Below are positions 1 to 9,054 of a stretch of 64,000 nucleotides of DNA, piece by piece; positions within the stretch are counted from its first letter, which is position 1, and each line of letters begins with the position of its first letter. Source of the stretch: Methylophilaceae bacterium (lineage in GTDB: Bacteria; Pseudomonadota; Gammaproteobacteria; Burkholderiales; Methylophilaceae); NCBI GenBank assembly GCA_027488395.1, contig JAIYBT010000006.1:98600-162599 (forward strand), in the 5' to 3' direction. The notes under the pieces are model-generated. The model made no database searches, was not told where the DNA came from, and saw only the letters and a program-made list of their open reading frames with translations. The position numbers and the translations under genes were made by a program.

Positions 1-1
1 G

Positions 2-202
2 CATGATTGTGGGGTGTTTCACGTAGCGGCAGCAGCAGACGTACCGATGCTTGGGTTGTTTGGCCCCACAAATCACTTGCTGACTGGACCGTATCCTGAG
101 AAGGATAATCGCGCATTAATCATTCAACCGAGTATGGCAGATATTACGGTGGATACAGTGTTAGACCGTGCGTTAGCCATGCTTAACCCCGTAGCTATAT
201 AA
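2..202 (+). CDS. C-terminal end of a GT9 family heptosyltransferase (partial)
   Basis: Only the last 66 codons lie in the window; the reading frame is open through base 2, so the gene starts upstream. The visible part runs HDCGVFHVAAAADVPMLG then LFGPTN, the signature of the nucleotide-sugar site of ADP-heptose:LPS heptosyltransferases (GT9, WaaC/WaaF/WaaQ type): a D-x-G loop, H-x-A-A-A, and GLFGPT. The protein would act at the cytoplasmic face of the inner membrane and add heptose to the LPS inner core. The next gene starts three bases after this stop, so the two are very probably co-transcribed. WaaC or a third heptosyltransferase is possible; a separate WaaF lies at 10580-11599. Family assignment is firm, the exact member is not. 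Confidence 0.8.
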   Translation, partial: HDCGVFHVAAAADVPMLGLFGPTNHLLTGPYPEKDNRALIIQPSMADITVDTVLDRALAMLNPVAI

Positions 203-205
203 GCC

Positions 206-1660
206 ATGCATGTGCTGACGCAATACATGCAGTTAGGTAAGCTGCAAATTGCCTTGCCGCTCGCGGATGGCACCATGCTGGCCTGTGAGCACCTGTTGCG
301 CGTATTGCCCCATCGGCGCTGGGTGGTTCGCGGTACTTGGCATGCCCAGGCAGTGGTGGCAAAAATATTTTCTGGTCAACATGCTGCACGCTATGCCGCA
401 CGCGATGCGAAAGGTGCGCAATTATTCGCGCAAGCAGGCATTGCAACGCCTGCGTTGTTGTGGCGTGGGCAGTCGCATGATGCCACTGCAATAGTGCTGA
501 TTTATGCAGCAATAGATGCGGCGGAAAGTGCTGAATCCGCCTATCAACGACGATGCATGGAGCAAAAGCAAGCACTGATGACGCAATTAAGTCGTGTATT
601 GGCGCAACAACACATGGCTCAACTCAGGCAAACAGATTTACATCTCGATAATTTTCTTATCCAACAAAACAAAGTATGGTCGATTGATGGGGATGGCGTC
701 CAACATCAGACCATTTCTAAATCATGCGCTTATCGTGATTTAGCCAGACTCATCTCTAAAATTACTGTGCAGGACCAAATACATGTTGTCGGCACCTGTT
801 TGGCAGCTTACGATCAGCAATGTGGTTGGGCAGGAGATATGTTGCCCGCGCGATTGCTCCAAATGGCAATACAACAACATCGAACAGACGCTTGGCGATT
901 TGCCGCCCATAAAGTGTTTCGATCATGTAGTGATGTGCGTTGGCAACGAACACCATCCCAAACGCTGGCACTGGTTCGAGCAAGTGCCTTGACGGCTACG
1001 GATGTTAATCTCGACAACCTAGAAGCGTGGATGCAACAGGGGGTCAACCTGAAAGCGGGTAACACCAGTACTGTGGTGCATGTGACATTCAACGGCATGC
1101 CTCTGGTCATCAAACGCTACAACATCAAAAGTTTTTGGCATGCAGTCAGTCGTGCTTGGCGGCCAAGTCGCGCGGCACATGCTTGGCGCAATGCGCATTT
1201 GTTGCGTTATTTTGGAATAGCAACCCCTTCGCCATTGTGCTTGCTAGAGACACGACGATTTGGTTTACGGGGCAAAGCCTACTTTATTGCAGCCCATAGC
1301 CCATGGCCAGATGCCATGCAGTTTTTTAAACAATCCACAGACGTTGTTTTGCATGCCGAGGCGATCAAACAGTTGGTCAAGTTATGCTATCAGTTGTATG
1401 TGCTGCAATTGTCACATGGCGATTTAAAAGCGAGCAATTTACAAATTACCGATACAGGTGAAATTGTGGTGTTAGATTTAGATAGTTTGCAGTTGCACCG
1501 CTGCCCATACTTTGCGCTGCGCGCGCATGCAAGGGATATTCGTCGATTGCTACAAAATTGGAAAGCAGACGCTTCACTGTATAATGCGTTGGTTGAGCAA
1601 TTTAATGTCATCTATCAAGACGATCGTCCACTCAAGCTGGCAGGCATTGCTCATTCATAA
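206..1660 (+). CDS. Tandem lipopolysaccharide-kinase-like protein (two kinase domains)
   Basis: This 484-residue protein appears to hold two kinase folds of the LPS kinase (WaaP/KdkA/InaA) superfamily. The first has a lysine strand (VVAKIF, about residue 50), a catalytic loop TDLHLDNFL near residue 143 and a metal-binding aspartate in SIDGDG near 160. The second has LVIKRY near 300, SHGDLKASN near 403 and VVLDLDSL near 421. Both halves keep the catalytic Asp and Asn, so both may be active. Such kinases phosphorylate heptose or Kdo in the LPS core. It lies between a heptosyltransferase and a carbamoyltransferase, which resembles the core-LPS gene neighbourhood of Pseudomonas aeruginosa (wapO and kinase-like neighbours); I recall that comparison and did not compute it. 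The first domain is more divergent and its substrate is unknown. The start is set by the three-base gap to the upstream stop. Confidence 0.72.
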   Translation: MHVLTQYMQLGKLQIALPLADGTMLACEHLLRVLPHRRWVVRGTWHAQAVVAKIFSGQHAARYAARDAKGAQLFAQAGIATPALLWRGQSHDATAIVLIYAAIDAAESAESAYQRRCMEQKQALMTQLSRVLAQQHMAQLRQTDLHLDNFLIQQNKVWSIDGDGVQHQTISKSCAYRDLARLISKITVQDQIHVVGTCLAAYDQQCGWAGDMLPARLLQMAIQQHRTDAWRFAAHKVFRSCSDVRWQRTPSQTLALVRASALTATDVNLDNLEAWMQQGVNLKAGNTSTVVHVTFNGMPLVIKRYNIKSFWHAVSRAWRPSRAAHAWRNAHLLRYFGIATPSPLCLLETRRFGLRGKAYFIAAHSPWPDAMQFFKQSTDVVLHAEAIKQLVKLCYQLYVLQLSHGDLKASNLQITDTGEIVVLDLDSLQLHRCPYFALRAHARDIRRLLQNWKADASLYNALVEQFNVIYQDDRPLKLAGIAHS

Positions 1661-1687
1661 CGTTTTTGCTTAAAAACGTTCTTTTTT
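1659..1687 (+). terminator. Rho-independent terminator after the double-kinase gene
   Basis: A perfect 9-bp stem AACGTTTTT / AAAAACGTT with a GCTT loop is followed by CTTTTTT. It overlaps the stop codon of the upstream gene and lies 20 bases before the carbamoyltransferase start. The stem has only two G-C pairs, so termination may be partial. Confidence 0.55.
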
Positions 1688-1707
1688 AAAAAATAAAGAG
1701 TCTTTGC

Positions 1708-3426
1708 ATGATTGTATTAGGGTTATCTGGCGCATTAGGACACGATGCCTCCGCCGCGTTGTTGATTGACGGCAAAATTATCGCAGCCGCTGAAGAAGAG
1801 CGGTTTATTCGTGACAAGCACGCTAAAAATCATTGGCCCTACGAGGCGACTAAATTTTGTTTGCAACAAGCAGGTATCCGCGCGGATGAGGTGGATATCG
1901 TCGCCTTTCCGTATGGTGAAATTCCGTTGACCTCTGCCGCGCGTTGGCATTATGCCAAGCGCTATTGGTATGCGCCTGACCGTGCGTTAGATGCGCTTTT
2001 TAACGGCAACCGTCGTTTTCGACGCAATCGCGATAAATCGCTTAAATTAATGGAAGATATGGGGCTCGTGAATGCTCGATATGTGCCAGTGGAGCACCAT
2101 CTTGCGCATGCTTCGAGTGCATATCATTTGAGCGGCTTTAGCGAAAAAACCGCCATTGTCGGCATTGATGGCAAAGGGGAGTATGCCACGACGTTTTTTG
2201 GCTACGGCGAAAACGGTGTCATTCACAAAATTAAAGAGTTTTATGACCCAGACTCGTTAGGGGGCCTCTATGGCGCCATTACGGAGTATCTTGGTTTTGA
2301 AATGTTAGATGGTGAATTTAAAGTCATGGGCATGGCGCCTTATGGCGACCCCAACAAATATGATTTAAGCCGACTTGCCAAATTTGAAAACGGTGAGCTG
2401 ATTGTCAATACCGACTATGTCAATGTCGTGGGTTTGCGCCGCTACAAAGAAAACGGCAAAGGTTTTTATTTCACACCAAAACTGATTGAGTGGTTAGGTC
2501 CTAAGCGTGCCGGTGACGAGATTGATGATCCTTATATTCACTACGCCGCGAGCGTGCAAAAGTTACTCGAAGATTTAGCCTTGCAAATGATTGAATACTA
2601 CCTAGGCGACATTATTCGTGAAACTGGCAAAATTGTGATGGCGGGCGGTGTGGCTTTAAATGTGAAGCTTAATCAACGCATTATCAGTTTGCCGCACGTA
2701 AAAGAGCTGTTTGTACAGCCCGCTTCTGGCGATAATGGCACCAGCTTGGGTGCGGCCACCTATGCTGCGCATGGTGCGGGCGAAACCATCGAAAAAATGG
2801 CGCATGCCTATTTAGGCCCTGCATACAGTAACGCTGAATGTATTGCCGCGTGTGAAGCACATCCAGCCAAACCTGTGTTTACCAAAGTTGATAACGGGCC
2901 ATTGCAGGCAGCGGAGTTGCTGGCGGCTGGTCATCCCTTGGCATGGTTTCAAGGGCGTATGGAGTTTGGTCCGCGTGCGTTGGGTTGTCGCAGTATTTTA
3001 GGCGACCCAAGCTTTCCAGGTGTGGCCGATCGTATCAACGCGCAAATTAAGTACCGTGAGCGCTGGCGGCCATTTTGCCCCAGCATGTTAGACACTGTTG
3101 CAGAAGACATCCTGCAAACCAGCCATCCTGCGCCTTACATGACGTTTACGTTTGATGTTAACCCTGCTTGGAAAGCGCGTATCCCCGAAGTGGTACACGA
3201 AGATGGCACCGCGCGTGCACAAATTGTCACCGCAGCAACCAACCCTCGATATTATGCTTTGATTCAACATCTTGAACGTTTGCGTGGCAATGGGGTGGTG
3301 CTCAACACGTCCTTAAATCGTCGTGGTGAACCCATGATCTGTAGTCCTACCGATGCACTCAATATGTTCTTTGGTTGTGATCTTGAATACCTCATGCTTG
3401 AGGATATTTTAGTCACAAAAGCTTAA
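1708..3426 (+). CDS. NodU/CmcH-family carbamoyltransferase, WapO-like
   Basis: This 572-residue protein has the two-part build of the family: an N-terminal Kae1-like ASKHA fold (MIVLGLSGALGHDASAALL, the histidine run EHHLAHASSAY near residue 130, then VGIDGKGE) and a C-terminal YrdC-like carbamoyltransferase half (GRMEFGPRALGCRSIL, PFCPSML, NTSLNRRGEPM). The family transfers carbamoyl from carbamoyl phosphate to a sugar hydroxyl. Its place beside LPS heptosyl- and kinase-like genes suggests carbamoylation of an LPS core heptose, as described for WapO of Pseudomonas; that substrate is inferred. Its length matches the family. A purine-rich AAAGAG lies about 10 bases before the ATG. The carAB genes at 24.6-29 kb would supply the carbamoyl phosphate. 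Confidence 0.82.
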   Translation: MIVLGLSGALGHDASAALLIDGKIIAAAEEERFIRDKHAKNHWPYEATKFCLQQAGIRADEVDIVAFPYGEIPLTSAARWHYAKRYWYAPDRALDALFNGNRRFRRNRDKSLKLMEDMGLVNARYVPVEHHLAHASSAYHLSGFSEKTAIVGIDGKGEYATTFFGYGENGVIHKIKEFYDPDSLGGLYGAITEYLGFEMLDGEFKVMGMAPYGDPNKYDLSRLAKFENGELIVNTDYVNVVGLRRYKENGKGFYFTPKLIEWLGPKRAGDEIDDPYIHYAASVQKLLEDLALQMIEYYLGDIIRETGKIVMAGGVALNVKLNQRIISLPHVKELFVQPASGDNGTSLGAATYAAHGAGETIEKMAHAYLGPAYSNAECIAACEAHPAKPVFTKVDNGPLQAAELLAAGHPLAWFQGRMEFGPRALGCRSILGDPSFPGVADRINAQIKYRERWRPFCPSMLDTVAEDILQTSHPAPYMTFTFDVNPAWKARIPEVVHEDGTARAQIVTAATNPRYYALIQHLERLRGNGVVLNTSLNRRGEPMICSPTDALNMFFGCDLEYLMLEDILVTKA

Positions 3427-3673
3427 ACAGCCTGTTGCATCACAGTCGCCATATTTCGCTTAAGTCCCTGTTTTATTTTTAAAATTTTATGGCATGCTTG
3501 CGTTTGGTTTGACGCAAGCTTGGACTTTAGCGATAATCAAGGCAGGGAGCGGCGATGGCAACCGATATATAATGTCACGCTACTGTAGCAAATCTCAGTT
3601 TGCAATAGTGGCGACGGATGTCCATCACGTAGTCAAAAAACATGTATTCAAAAACATAGTTGAGCAATAGCCA

Positions 3674-5488
3674 ATGAAACAATCGCACATTGAAGTTACC
3701 GAGCGCATCATCGAACGTAGTCGTCCGACCCGCTCGGCCTATTTAAATCGCATCGATGAATATCTGAATCGTGCTAAGGGACCAGATCGCTTAGGCTGTG
3801 CGAACGTGGCCCACGCATTCGCGGCCTTGCCACAAAACGATAAGTTGAAAATTTATGCCGAAAAGCCTGCGCATATTGGCATTGTGACGGCTTACAACGA
3901 GATGCTGTCAGCGCATCAGCCTTATGTAAATTACCCAGACATCATTCGTGATGAAGCTCGTAAATTAGGCGCGACCGTACAAGTCGCAGGTGGTGTGCCT
4001 GCCATGTGTGATGGAATCACCCAAGGTGAACCTGGCATGGAGTTGAGCTTGTTTAGCCGCGATACCATCGCCATGAGTACCGCAGTCGCGTTATCACACG
4101 ATGTGTTCGATGCCGCATTGTTGTTAGGCGTATGTGACAAAATTGTGCCAGGCTTGCTCATTGGCGCTTTGCATTTTGGCCATTTGCCTTGTGTGTTCGT
4201 GCCAGCAGGCCCGATGAGCACAGGCATTGATAACACTTCCAAATCTAAAGTGCGTGAGCAATATGCACAAGGCTTAGTCGGTCGCGAAGAATTACTGGCC
4301 AGTGAATCAGCTGCTTATCATGGCGCGGGTACTTGCACTTTTTATGGCACCGCTAACAGTAACCAAATGTTGCTTGAAGCCATGGGCTTACACGTCCCAG
4401 GTGCTGCGTTTATTCATCCGCACGATGGCATGCGCGAAGACTTTACCCGTGCGGCTGTCAAAATGGTGTTACAAAATACGCAAAAAGAACGCTTTGTGCC
4501 GATTGGCCGCTTGGTGGATGAGCATGTGATTGTGAATGCGATGGTGGCCTTGTTAGCCACTGGCGGTTCCACCAATCACTTGATCCACTGGGTCGCGGTT
4601 GCACGTGCGGCAGGCATTATTATCGATTGGACCGATTTCCATTACTTGGCGCGGTCTACACCATTATTAGCCAGTGTCTATCCCAACGGTAAAGCAGATG
4701 TTAACGAGTTCCAACAAGCGGGTGGTCCAGGGTTTGTGATTCGCGAGTTGATCGAAGGCGGCTATATGTATCCGGATGTCTACACCATCAGTGGTGGTGG
4801 CATGCGTGATTATGGTAAGCAACCGGTAAAAGAAAATAACGCGATTGTGTGGAAAGACTACCCAGCGGAAAGTGGAGATGAAACCATTGTGCGCACGGTG
4901 TCTCATCCCTTTAATGAATCAGGCGGTTTACGCTTACTCAAAGGCAACTTGGGCCGCAGTGTGATTAAAATTTCTGCTGTGCCAGAAGACCGTCACATTA
5001 TTGAAGCCCCAGCCATTGTGTTTGATGCGCAAGAAGAATTATTGGCAGCATTTGATCGTGGTGAGTTAGAAAAAGATTTTATCGCAGTGGTGCGTTTCCA
5101 AGGGCCAAAAGCCAATGGCATGCCAGAACTACATAAACTGACACCACCGCTAGCGGTCTTGCAAAACAAAGGTTTCCGCGTGGCGATTGTCACTGATGGC
5201 CGGATGAGTGGTGCCTCTGGCAAAATCCCTGCAGCCATTCATCTCAGTCCAGAAGCCAGTGCTGGCGGTGCCATTGCCAAAATTCGCAACGGCGACATTA
5301 TTCGTCTCAACGGCACCGTTGGTCAGTTGAATGTGTTGGTGGATGAAGATACATGGGCTGAACGCGAAGCCGAAGAGTTAAGCGATGCCAAACGTCACCA
5401 CAACGCCCACGGTTTAGGTCGTGAACTGTTCGGTGGCATGCGTAGGAACGTGTTGTCGGCTGAAGAAGGCGCCATCACTTGGTTATAA
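3674..5488 (+). CDS. edd: 6-phosphogluconate dehydratase (Entner-Doudoroff)
   Basis: Edd removes water from 6-phosphogluconate to give KDPG. The 604-residue length and the IlvD/Edd fold fit: a Cys-bearing [16 protein letters not shown] loop, [40 protein letters not shown] and [15 protein letters not shown]. Conserved cysteines in the CDG, CDK and GTC motifs are the expected [4Fe-4S] ligands. The ATG has only a weak upstream GAG; a TATAAT box at 3568-3573 could be a -10 element but has no good -35. The gene precedes eda by 66 bases, the usual pair. In RuMP-cycle methylotrophs this pair cleaves hexose phosphate to pyruvate and GAP, which may be its role here (inference). It lies amid LPS genes but is not related to them by function. 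Confidence 0.95.
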   Translation: MKQSHIEVTERIIERSRPTRSAYLNRIDEYLNRAKGPDRLGCANVAHAFAALPQNDKLKIYAEKPAHIGIVTAYNEMLSAHQPYVNYPDIIRDEARKLGATVQVAGGVPAMCDGITQGEPGMELSLFSRDTIAMSTAVALSHDVFDAALLLGVCDKIVPGLLIGALHFGHLPCVFVPAGPMSTGIDNTSKSKVREQYAQGLVGREELLASESAAYHGAGTCTFYGTANSNQMLLEAMGLHVPGAAFIHPHDGMREDFTRAAVKMVLQNTQKERFVPIGRLVDEHVIVNAMVALLATGGSTNHLIHWVAVARAAGIIIDWTDFHYLARSTPLLASVYPNGKADVNEFQQAGGPGFVIRELIEGGYMYPDVYTISGGGMRDYGKQPVKENNAIVWKDYPAESGDETIVRTVSHPFNESGGLRLLKGNLGRSVIKISAVPEDRHIIEAPAIVFDAQEELLAAFDRGELEKDFIAVVRFQGPKANGMPELHKLTPPLAVLQNKGFRVAIVTDGRMSGASGKIPAAIHLSPEASAGGAIAKIRNGDIIRLNGTVGQLNVLVDEDTWAEREAEELSDAKRHHNAHGLGRELFGGMRRNVLSAEEGAITWL

Positions 5489-5554
5489 AGCAATCATCGG
5501 CGTATCCCTTGCGTGGGTATCGTCAGTCAATTTCATTAAATTTTTGAGAGTGTT

Positions 5555-6184
5555 ATGAGTTCATTAGCGTTAGCAAACCACGGCCCCGTCATCCCTGTGA
5601 TTGTCATTAACAAAGTTGAAGATGCAGTACCCATGGCAGAGGCTTTGCTCGCAGGCGGCGTCAAAGTGTTAGAAGTGACATTACGTTCCTCATGCGCATT
5701 ACAAGCCATGGAGCAAATTGCGAAGCATGTGCCAGACGCAATTTTAGGCGCGGGCACTGTGCGTAACTTAAAAGATGCACAAGCGTCTAAAGATGTTGGT
5801 TGCCAATTTGCAGTGAGCCCTGGCTACACCAGCGAATTAGGTCAGTTTGCACGTAAAATTGGTCTGCCTTTATTGCCAGGGGTATCCACTGGTTCTGAAA
5901 TCATGATGGCAAACGCCGATGATTATTATTTTTTAAAATTGTTTCCAGCGGTTGCGGTTGGCGGCATTAACTTGCTCAAAGGCTTTGCTGGCCCATTTGC
6001 GGATGTAAAATTTTGCCCAACGGGTGGTGTGAGTGTGGAGTCTGCACCTCAATTTTTAGCGCTTCCAAACGTGGTTGTCTGTGGCGGCACTTGGCTCACG
6101 CCAGGCGATGCTGTTGAGCGCAAAGATTGGGCACACATTACTAAATTGGCGAAAGAGGCTGCCGCCATCGTCGCGGCAAAATAA
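5555..6184 (+). CDS. eda: KDPG aldolase
   Basis: This 209-residue class I aldolase cleaves 2-keto-3-deoxy-6-phosphogluconate into pyruvate and glyceraldehyde 3-phosphate. Typical motifs are LLAGGVKVLEVTLRS, the glutamate in EVTLR, ILGAGTVRN, FAVSPGYT, and the Schiff-base lysine in FLKLFPA. GPFADVKFCPTGGV follows as in known Eda proteins. A GAGAG stretch lies about 8 bases before the ATG. It is the second gene of the edd-eda pair and is followed at once by a strong hairpin terminator, so the pair forms a closed transcription unit. Confidence 0.95.
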   Translation: MSSLALANHGPVIPVIVINKVEDAVPMAEALLAGGVKVLEVTLRSSCALQAMEQIAKHVPDAILGAGTVRNLKDAQASKDVGCQFAVSPGYTSELGQFARKIGLPLLPGVSTGSEIMMANADDYYFLKLFPAVAVGGINLLKGFAGPFADVKFCPTGGVSVESAPQFLALPNVVVCGGTWLTPGDAVERKDWAHITKLAKEAAAIVAAK

Positions 6185-6200
6185 GCCGATTTCATCACAC

Positions 6201-6228
6201 AAAGGCTTGTAAATATACAAGCTTTTTT
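6201..6228 (+). terminator. Rho-independent terminator after eda
   Basis: A perfect 7-bp stem GCTTGTA / TACAAGC with an AATA loop is followed by TTTTTT and preceded by AAA. It lies 16 bases after the eda stop and 20 bases before the HAD gene. Confidence 0.8.
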
Positions 6229-6248
6229 GTTGGCACAATACCCATCCC

Positions 6249-6917
6249 ATGCAAACATTGTCACACTATAAAACCCTCATCCTTGATTGTGATGGGGTGG
6301 TACTGAACAGCAATCAAACTAAAATTGATGCTTACTACAATACTGCAAAACAGATGGGTGGCACCGATGCGCAAGCACAAGCCTTTGTGGACTATCACCT
6401 CAAGCTGGGAAGCATTCCAAGAAACGATAAAATACGCCATTACATGGCTGAAATTATCCAACAGCCGTTCACAGAGGCATTATTTCAAGCCTATATGGAT
6501 ACGTTTACAGACATCCTAGATACCACCTTAATGCAATGTGAAATATCCACTGGCTTGGATGCGCTCAAAGCAGCCACGCCGAATGCGCATTGGATGTTGA
6601 TGTCAGGGGGTGATCAAGCGGAGTTACGGCAAATTTTCCCCAAGCGCAATCTAGACCATTATTTTGAACTTGGTATTTTTGGCGGGCCAACCAAAAAAAA
6701 TGAGCATCTGGCCAGCATGCTGGCGTCGCACACCATCACGTTTCCTGCATTATTTATTGGCGATAGTCGCTTTGATCATCAAGCCGCGACTGGCGCAGGC
6801 TTAGATTTTGTTTTTGTCAGCGATTGGACGGATTTTGCCGAATGGCAAACTTACTGTGCAATCCATCAGATTCATGTACGTCGGCATTTACAGGCGATTG
6901 TGGAGCAAGACACATGA
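6249..6917 (+). CDS. HAD-superfamily hydrolase (phosphoglycolate-phosphatase-like)
   Basis: This 222-residue protein begins with the HAD nucleophile motif LILDCDGVVLNSN (DxD), has a helical cap domain, a serine motif near LMSGGDQ, a lysine in GGPTKKNEH and the acidic motif FIGDSRFDHQAA (GDSxxD). Such enzymes are mostly small-molecule phosphatases; the substrate cannot be told from sequence. It lies directly upstream of waaP inside the LPS region, so a phosphorylated sugar or core intermediate is a fair guess. It lacks the DRDGT-type motif of GmhB, so I do not call it the heptose-bisphosphate phosphatase. No clear Shine-Dalgarno is seen before the ATG. The stop overlaps an ATG (ATGA) that opens only a dead 17-codon frame. 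Confidence 0.72.
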   Translation: MQTLSHYKTLILDCDGVVLNSNQTKIDAYYNTAKQMGGTDAQAQAFVDYHLKLGSIPRNDKIRHYMAEIIQQPFTEALFQAYMDTFTDILDTTLMQCEISTGLDALKAATPNAHWMLMSGGDQAELRQIFPKRNLDHYFELGIFGGPTKKNEHLASMLASHTITFPALFIGDSRFDHQAATGAGLDFVFVSDWTDFAEWQTYCAIHQIHVRRHLQAIVEQDT

Positions 6918-6959
6918 ACCCTAATATGAAGGCTACATTGCATCCTAAATCAATTTTAA

Positions 6960-7793
6960 ATGGCTAGCTTGTTGATGAACTGCCGTCACGCCTTTGTTGA
7001 ATGCTACGCAGGCTTTGCGCCAGATGTACAAGATTTTGCTGGATTGATGGCGTTGACTGGCCGCGTTTACCGTCAGGTCAAAGATCGACAAACCCATCAA
7101 CTGATGCTGGGTGGGCAATCGGTGTTTATCAAAAAACACTATGGTGTGGGCTGGTTGGAGATTATTAAAAACTTGATCAGCCTAAAGCGCCCTGTGTTAG
7201 GCGCCCGCAATGAATGGCTGGCCATACAAAAGCTTAATCAAATCGGCATTGCCACCACACCACTCTTGGCGTTTGGTGAGCGTGGTTGGATGCCTGCCAC
7301 CCGACAATCTTTTATCATCACGCAAGATTTAGGCGATATTGTCACTCTAGAAGAGCTTTGCGACACATGGCAATCAAAGCCACCCACACCGCAGTTTAAA
7401 CGGCAGTTGATCCGCAAAGTGGCGAATTTAGCGCGTGTTTTTCATGATAGTGGCATGCTACATCGTGATTTTTACCTTTGTCATTTTGCCTTACAACAAG
7501 CCCAGTTAAGTGATGCTAATGCGCCTTTGATTTTGATGGATTTGCATCGGGTTGAAATCTACCCACAATTACCAGCGGGCAAACGGCGCAAAGATTTAGC
7601 GGGCTTATACTTTTCAGCTTTGCATATTGGTCTTGGTAAACGGGATTTGTTACGTTTTTTGCGGCAGTATTTCCAGCAACCGCTGCCAGTCGCTTTCGAT
7701 CAACACCGTGCATTGCTCAGTTATTTGCAATTACGAGCGCACAAGCTTGACCGTAAGCTTGCCCGCAAGGTAGCCCAAGGGGTAGCACTTTGA
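6960..7793 (+). CDS. waaP: Lipopolysaccharide core heptose(I) kinase
   Basis: The 277-residue protein matches WaaP/RfaP along its length: FIKKHYGVGWLEIIKNL with the ATP-binding lysines, RPVLGARNEWLAI, SFIITQDLGD, the catalytic loop MLHRDFYLCHF and the metal aspartate in LMDLHRVEI. WaaP phosphorylates the first heptose of the LPS inner core from ATP, which gives the outer membrane negative charge and barrier strength. E. coli WaaP is 265 residues, so this copy is full length. The first ATG lacks a clear ribosome-binding site and Met6 is an alternative. It follows the HAD gene by 42 bases and precedes a GT4 glycosyltransferase by 60, consistent with one core-assembly unit. Confidence 0.92.
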   Translation: MASLLMNCRHAFVECYAGFAPDVQDFAGLMALTGRVYRQVKDRQTHQLMLGGQSVFIKKHYGVGWLEIIKNLISLKRPVLGARNEWLAIQKLNQIGIATTPLLAFGERGWMPATRQSFIITQDLGDIVTLEELCDTWQSKPPTPQFKRQLIRKVANLARVFHDSGMLHRDFYLCHFALQQAQLSDANAPLILMDLHRVEIYPQLPAGKRRKDLAGLYFSALHIGLGKRDLLRFLRQYFQQPLPVAFDQHRALLSYLQLRAHKLDRKLARKVAQGVAL

Positions 7794-7853
7794 GCTTGCC
7801 CGCGCTGGTGCTTTGGCCAGCCTTGATCAGCCATTTCTCGCCATAATTCTCCT

Positions 7854-8993
7854 ATGCATGTACTGCAAATTTGTCACGCCTACTATCTACCCTTTTTAGA
7901 TTGCGCTCGGCAATACGCCGCCTTGTTTCAAGGCACGACTATTCAAGTGACGACGGTATATTTGCAAGGTGAATACGATGCGCAAGTGGAGACGGGAAGT
8001 GCTTCCGATAGGGTGATTTTTTTAGGCTACCGCAGCGAGCAACTAAGTGGTCTTAAATTGCGCATGATTGCAGACATCAAACGTATTGCAGCCAATACAC
8101 CCTTTTTATTTTGCATCGCACACCGGGTCAAGCCCACTTATGTTGCATTACTCGCCACCCAACTGCCTGTCATCAGTGTGCATCACAATTACAACGATTA
8201 TCAGCGGTTAACCAGACGGCTGTTCGTCAATTTTTTTCGCGAGCGGTTGTCGATGCTGGGCGTCTCTGATTCGGTGCGTGATGATTTAAGACGCGATCTA
8301 AAAGGCTGGCCAACGGAAAAAATTCAAACGCTGTATAACCGTATCGATGTTGCAGCAACACAAGCACAGTTGCTGAAGGCAAGTGCGGCACGTGATGCCT
8401 TACACCTACCCAACGGCCCATTCATCATCGGCAATGTCGGCAGGTTACATCATGATAAAGACCAAGCGACACTCATTCGCGCCTTTGCTATGGCAAAACC
8501 CGCGCTACCGCCTGGGAGTTTGTTAGTTATCATGGGTGCAGGGCCACTAGAACATGAACTGCATGCTTTGGTCGATCGCCTGAAGATAACGAGTCAGGTG
8601 ATCTTGACTGGCAACGTAGCCAATGCCAAGCAATTTTTTAAAGCATTTGATGTATTTGTACTCAGCTCAGACCACGAGCCGTTTGGCATGGTGTTGCTAG
8701 AGGCCATGGCCGCGCAAGTGCCTATTATTGGGAGCGATTGTGGCGGTGGGCGTGAAATCGTTGAAAAGGTTGGCTTGTTATTCCCGTTAGGTGATGCCGC
8801 TGCATTGGCAGCGCAATTGTGTGCAATACATCAACATACGCCCAATCAAGGGCATAGCCTGCATGTGCTCAATACGCAGTTTTCCGACCATGCGGTCAGT
8901 GCGTCATTTTGGCAAATGCCTCTGATGCAATCCTTAGTGCCCGTTGAGGTGGTTCACCTCGCGCAGGATAAAACATATTCTGCATCGATTTGA
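7854..8993 (+). CDS. Family 4 glycosyltransferase, probably LPS core
   Basis: The 379-residue protein has the GT-B build of GT4 enzymes. An N-terminal half holds CHAYYLPFLDCARQYA and VSVHHNYNDYQ-like segments. A C-terminal UDP-sugar half begins IIGNVGRLHHDKDQATLI and holds the E-x7-E motif in EPFGMVLLEAMA followed by GSDCGGGREIV. It would add a sugar to a lipid-linked or LPS-core acceptor on the cytoplasmic side. The neighbours (waaP upstream, the heptose operon converging downstream) point to LPS core extension. Donor and linkage cannot be read from sequence. Confidence 0.78.
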   Translation: MHVLQICHAYYLPFLDCARQYAALFQGTTIQVTTVYLQGEYDAQVETGSASDRVIFLGYRSEQLSGLKLRMIADIKRIAANTPFLFCIAHRVKPTYVALLATQLPVISVHHNYNDYQRLTRRLFVNFFRERLSMLGVSDSVRDDLRRDLKGWPTEKIQTLYNRIDVAATQAQLLKASAARDALHLPNGPFIIGNVGRLHHDKDQATLIRAFAMAKPALPPGSLLVIMGAGPLEHELHALVDRLKITSQVILTGNVANAKQFFKAFDVFVLSSDHEPFGMVLLEAMAAQVPIIGSDCGGGREIVEKVGLLFPLGDAAALAAQLCAIHQHTPNQGHSLHVLNTQFSDHAVSASFWQMPLMQSLVPVEVVHLAQDKTYSASI

Positions 8994-9054
8994 GTTTGCT
9001 AGGTACATGACATTGTAGAAAAACGATGCATGCTTACTGAATAAAATGAGTAGA

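Noticed and set aside
3496..3519. GCTTGCGT/ACGCAAGC hairpin after the carbamoyltransferase gene
   Set aside because: Perfect 8-bp stem, but no T run on either strand; not called a terminator. It might be a weak structure in the edd upstream region.
6249..6917. HAD protein as GmhB, the missing step of the ADP-heptose pathway
   Set aside because: Its nucleophile motif LDCDGVVLNS and cap resemble phosphoglycolate-type HADs; the GmhB DRDGT motif and zinc cysteines are absent. gmhB must lie elsewhere.
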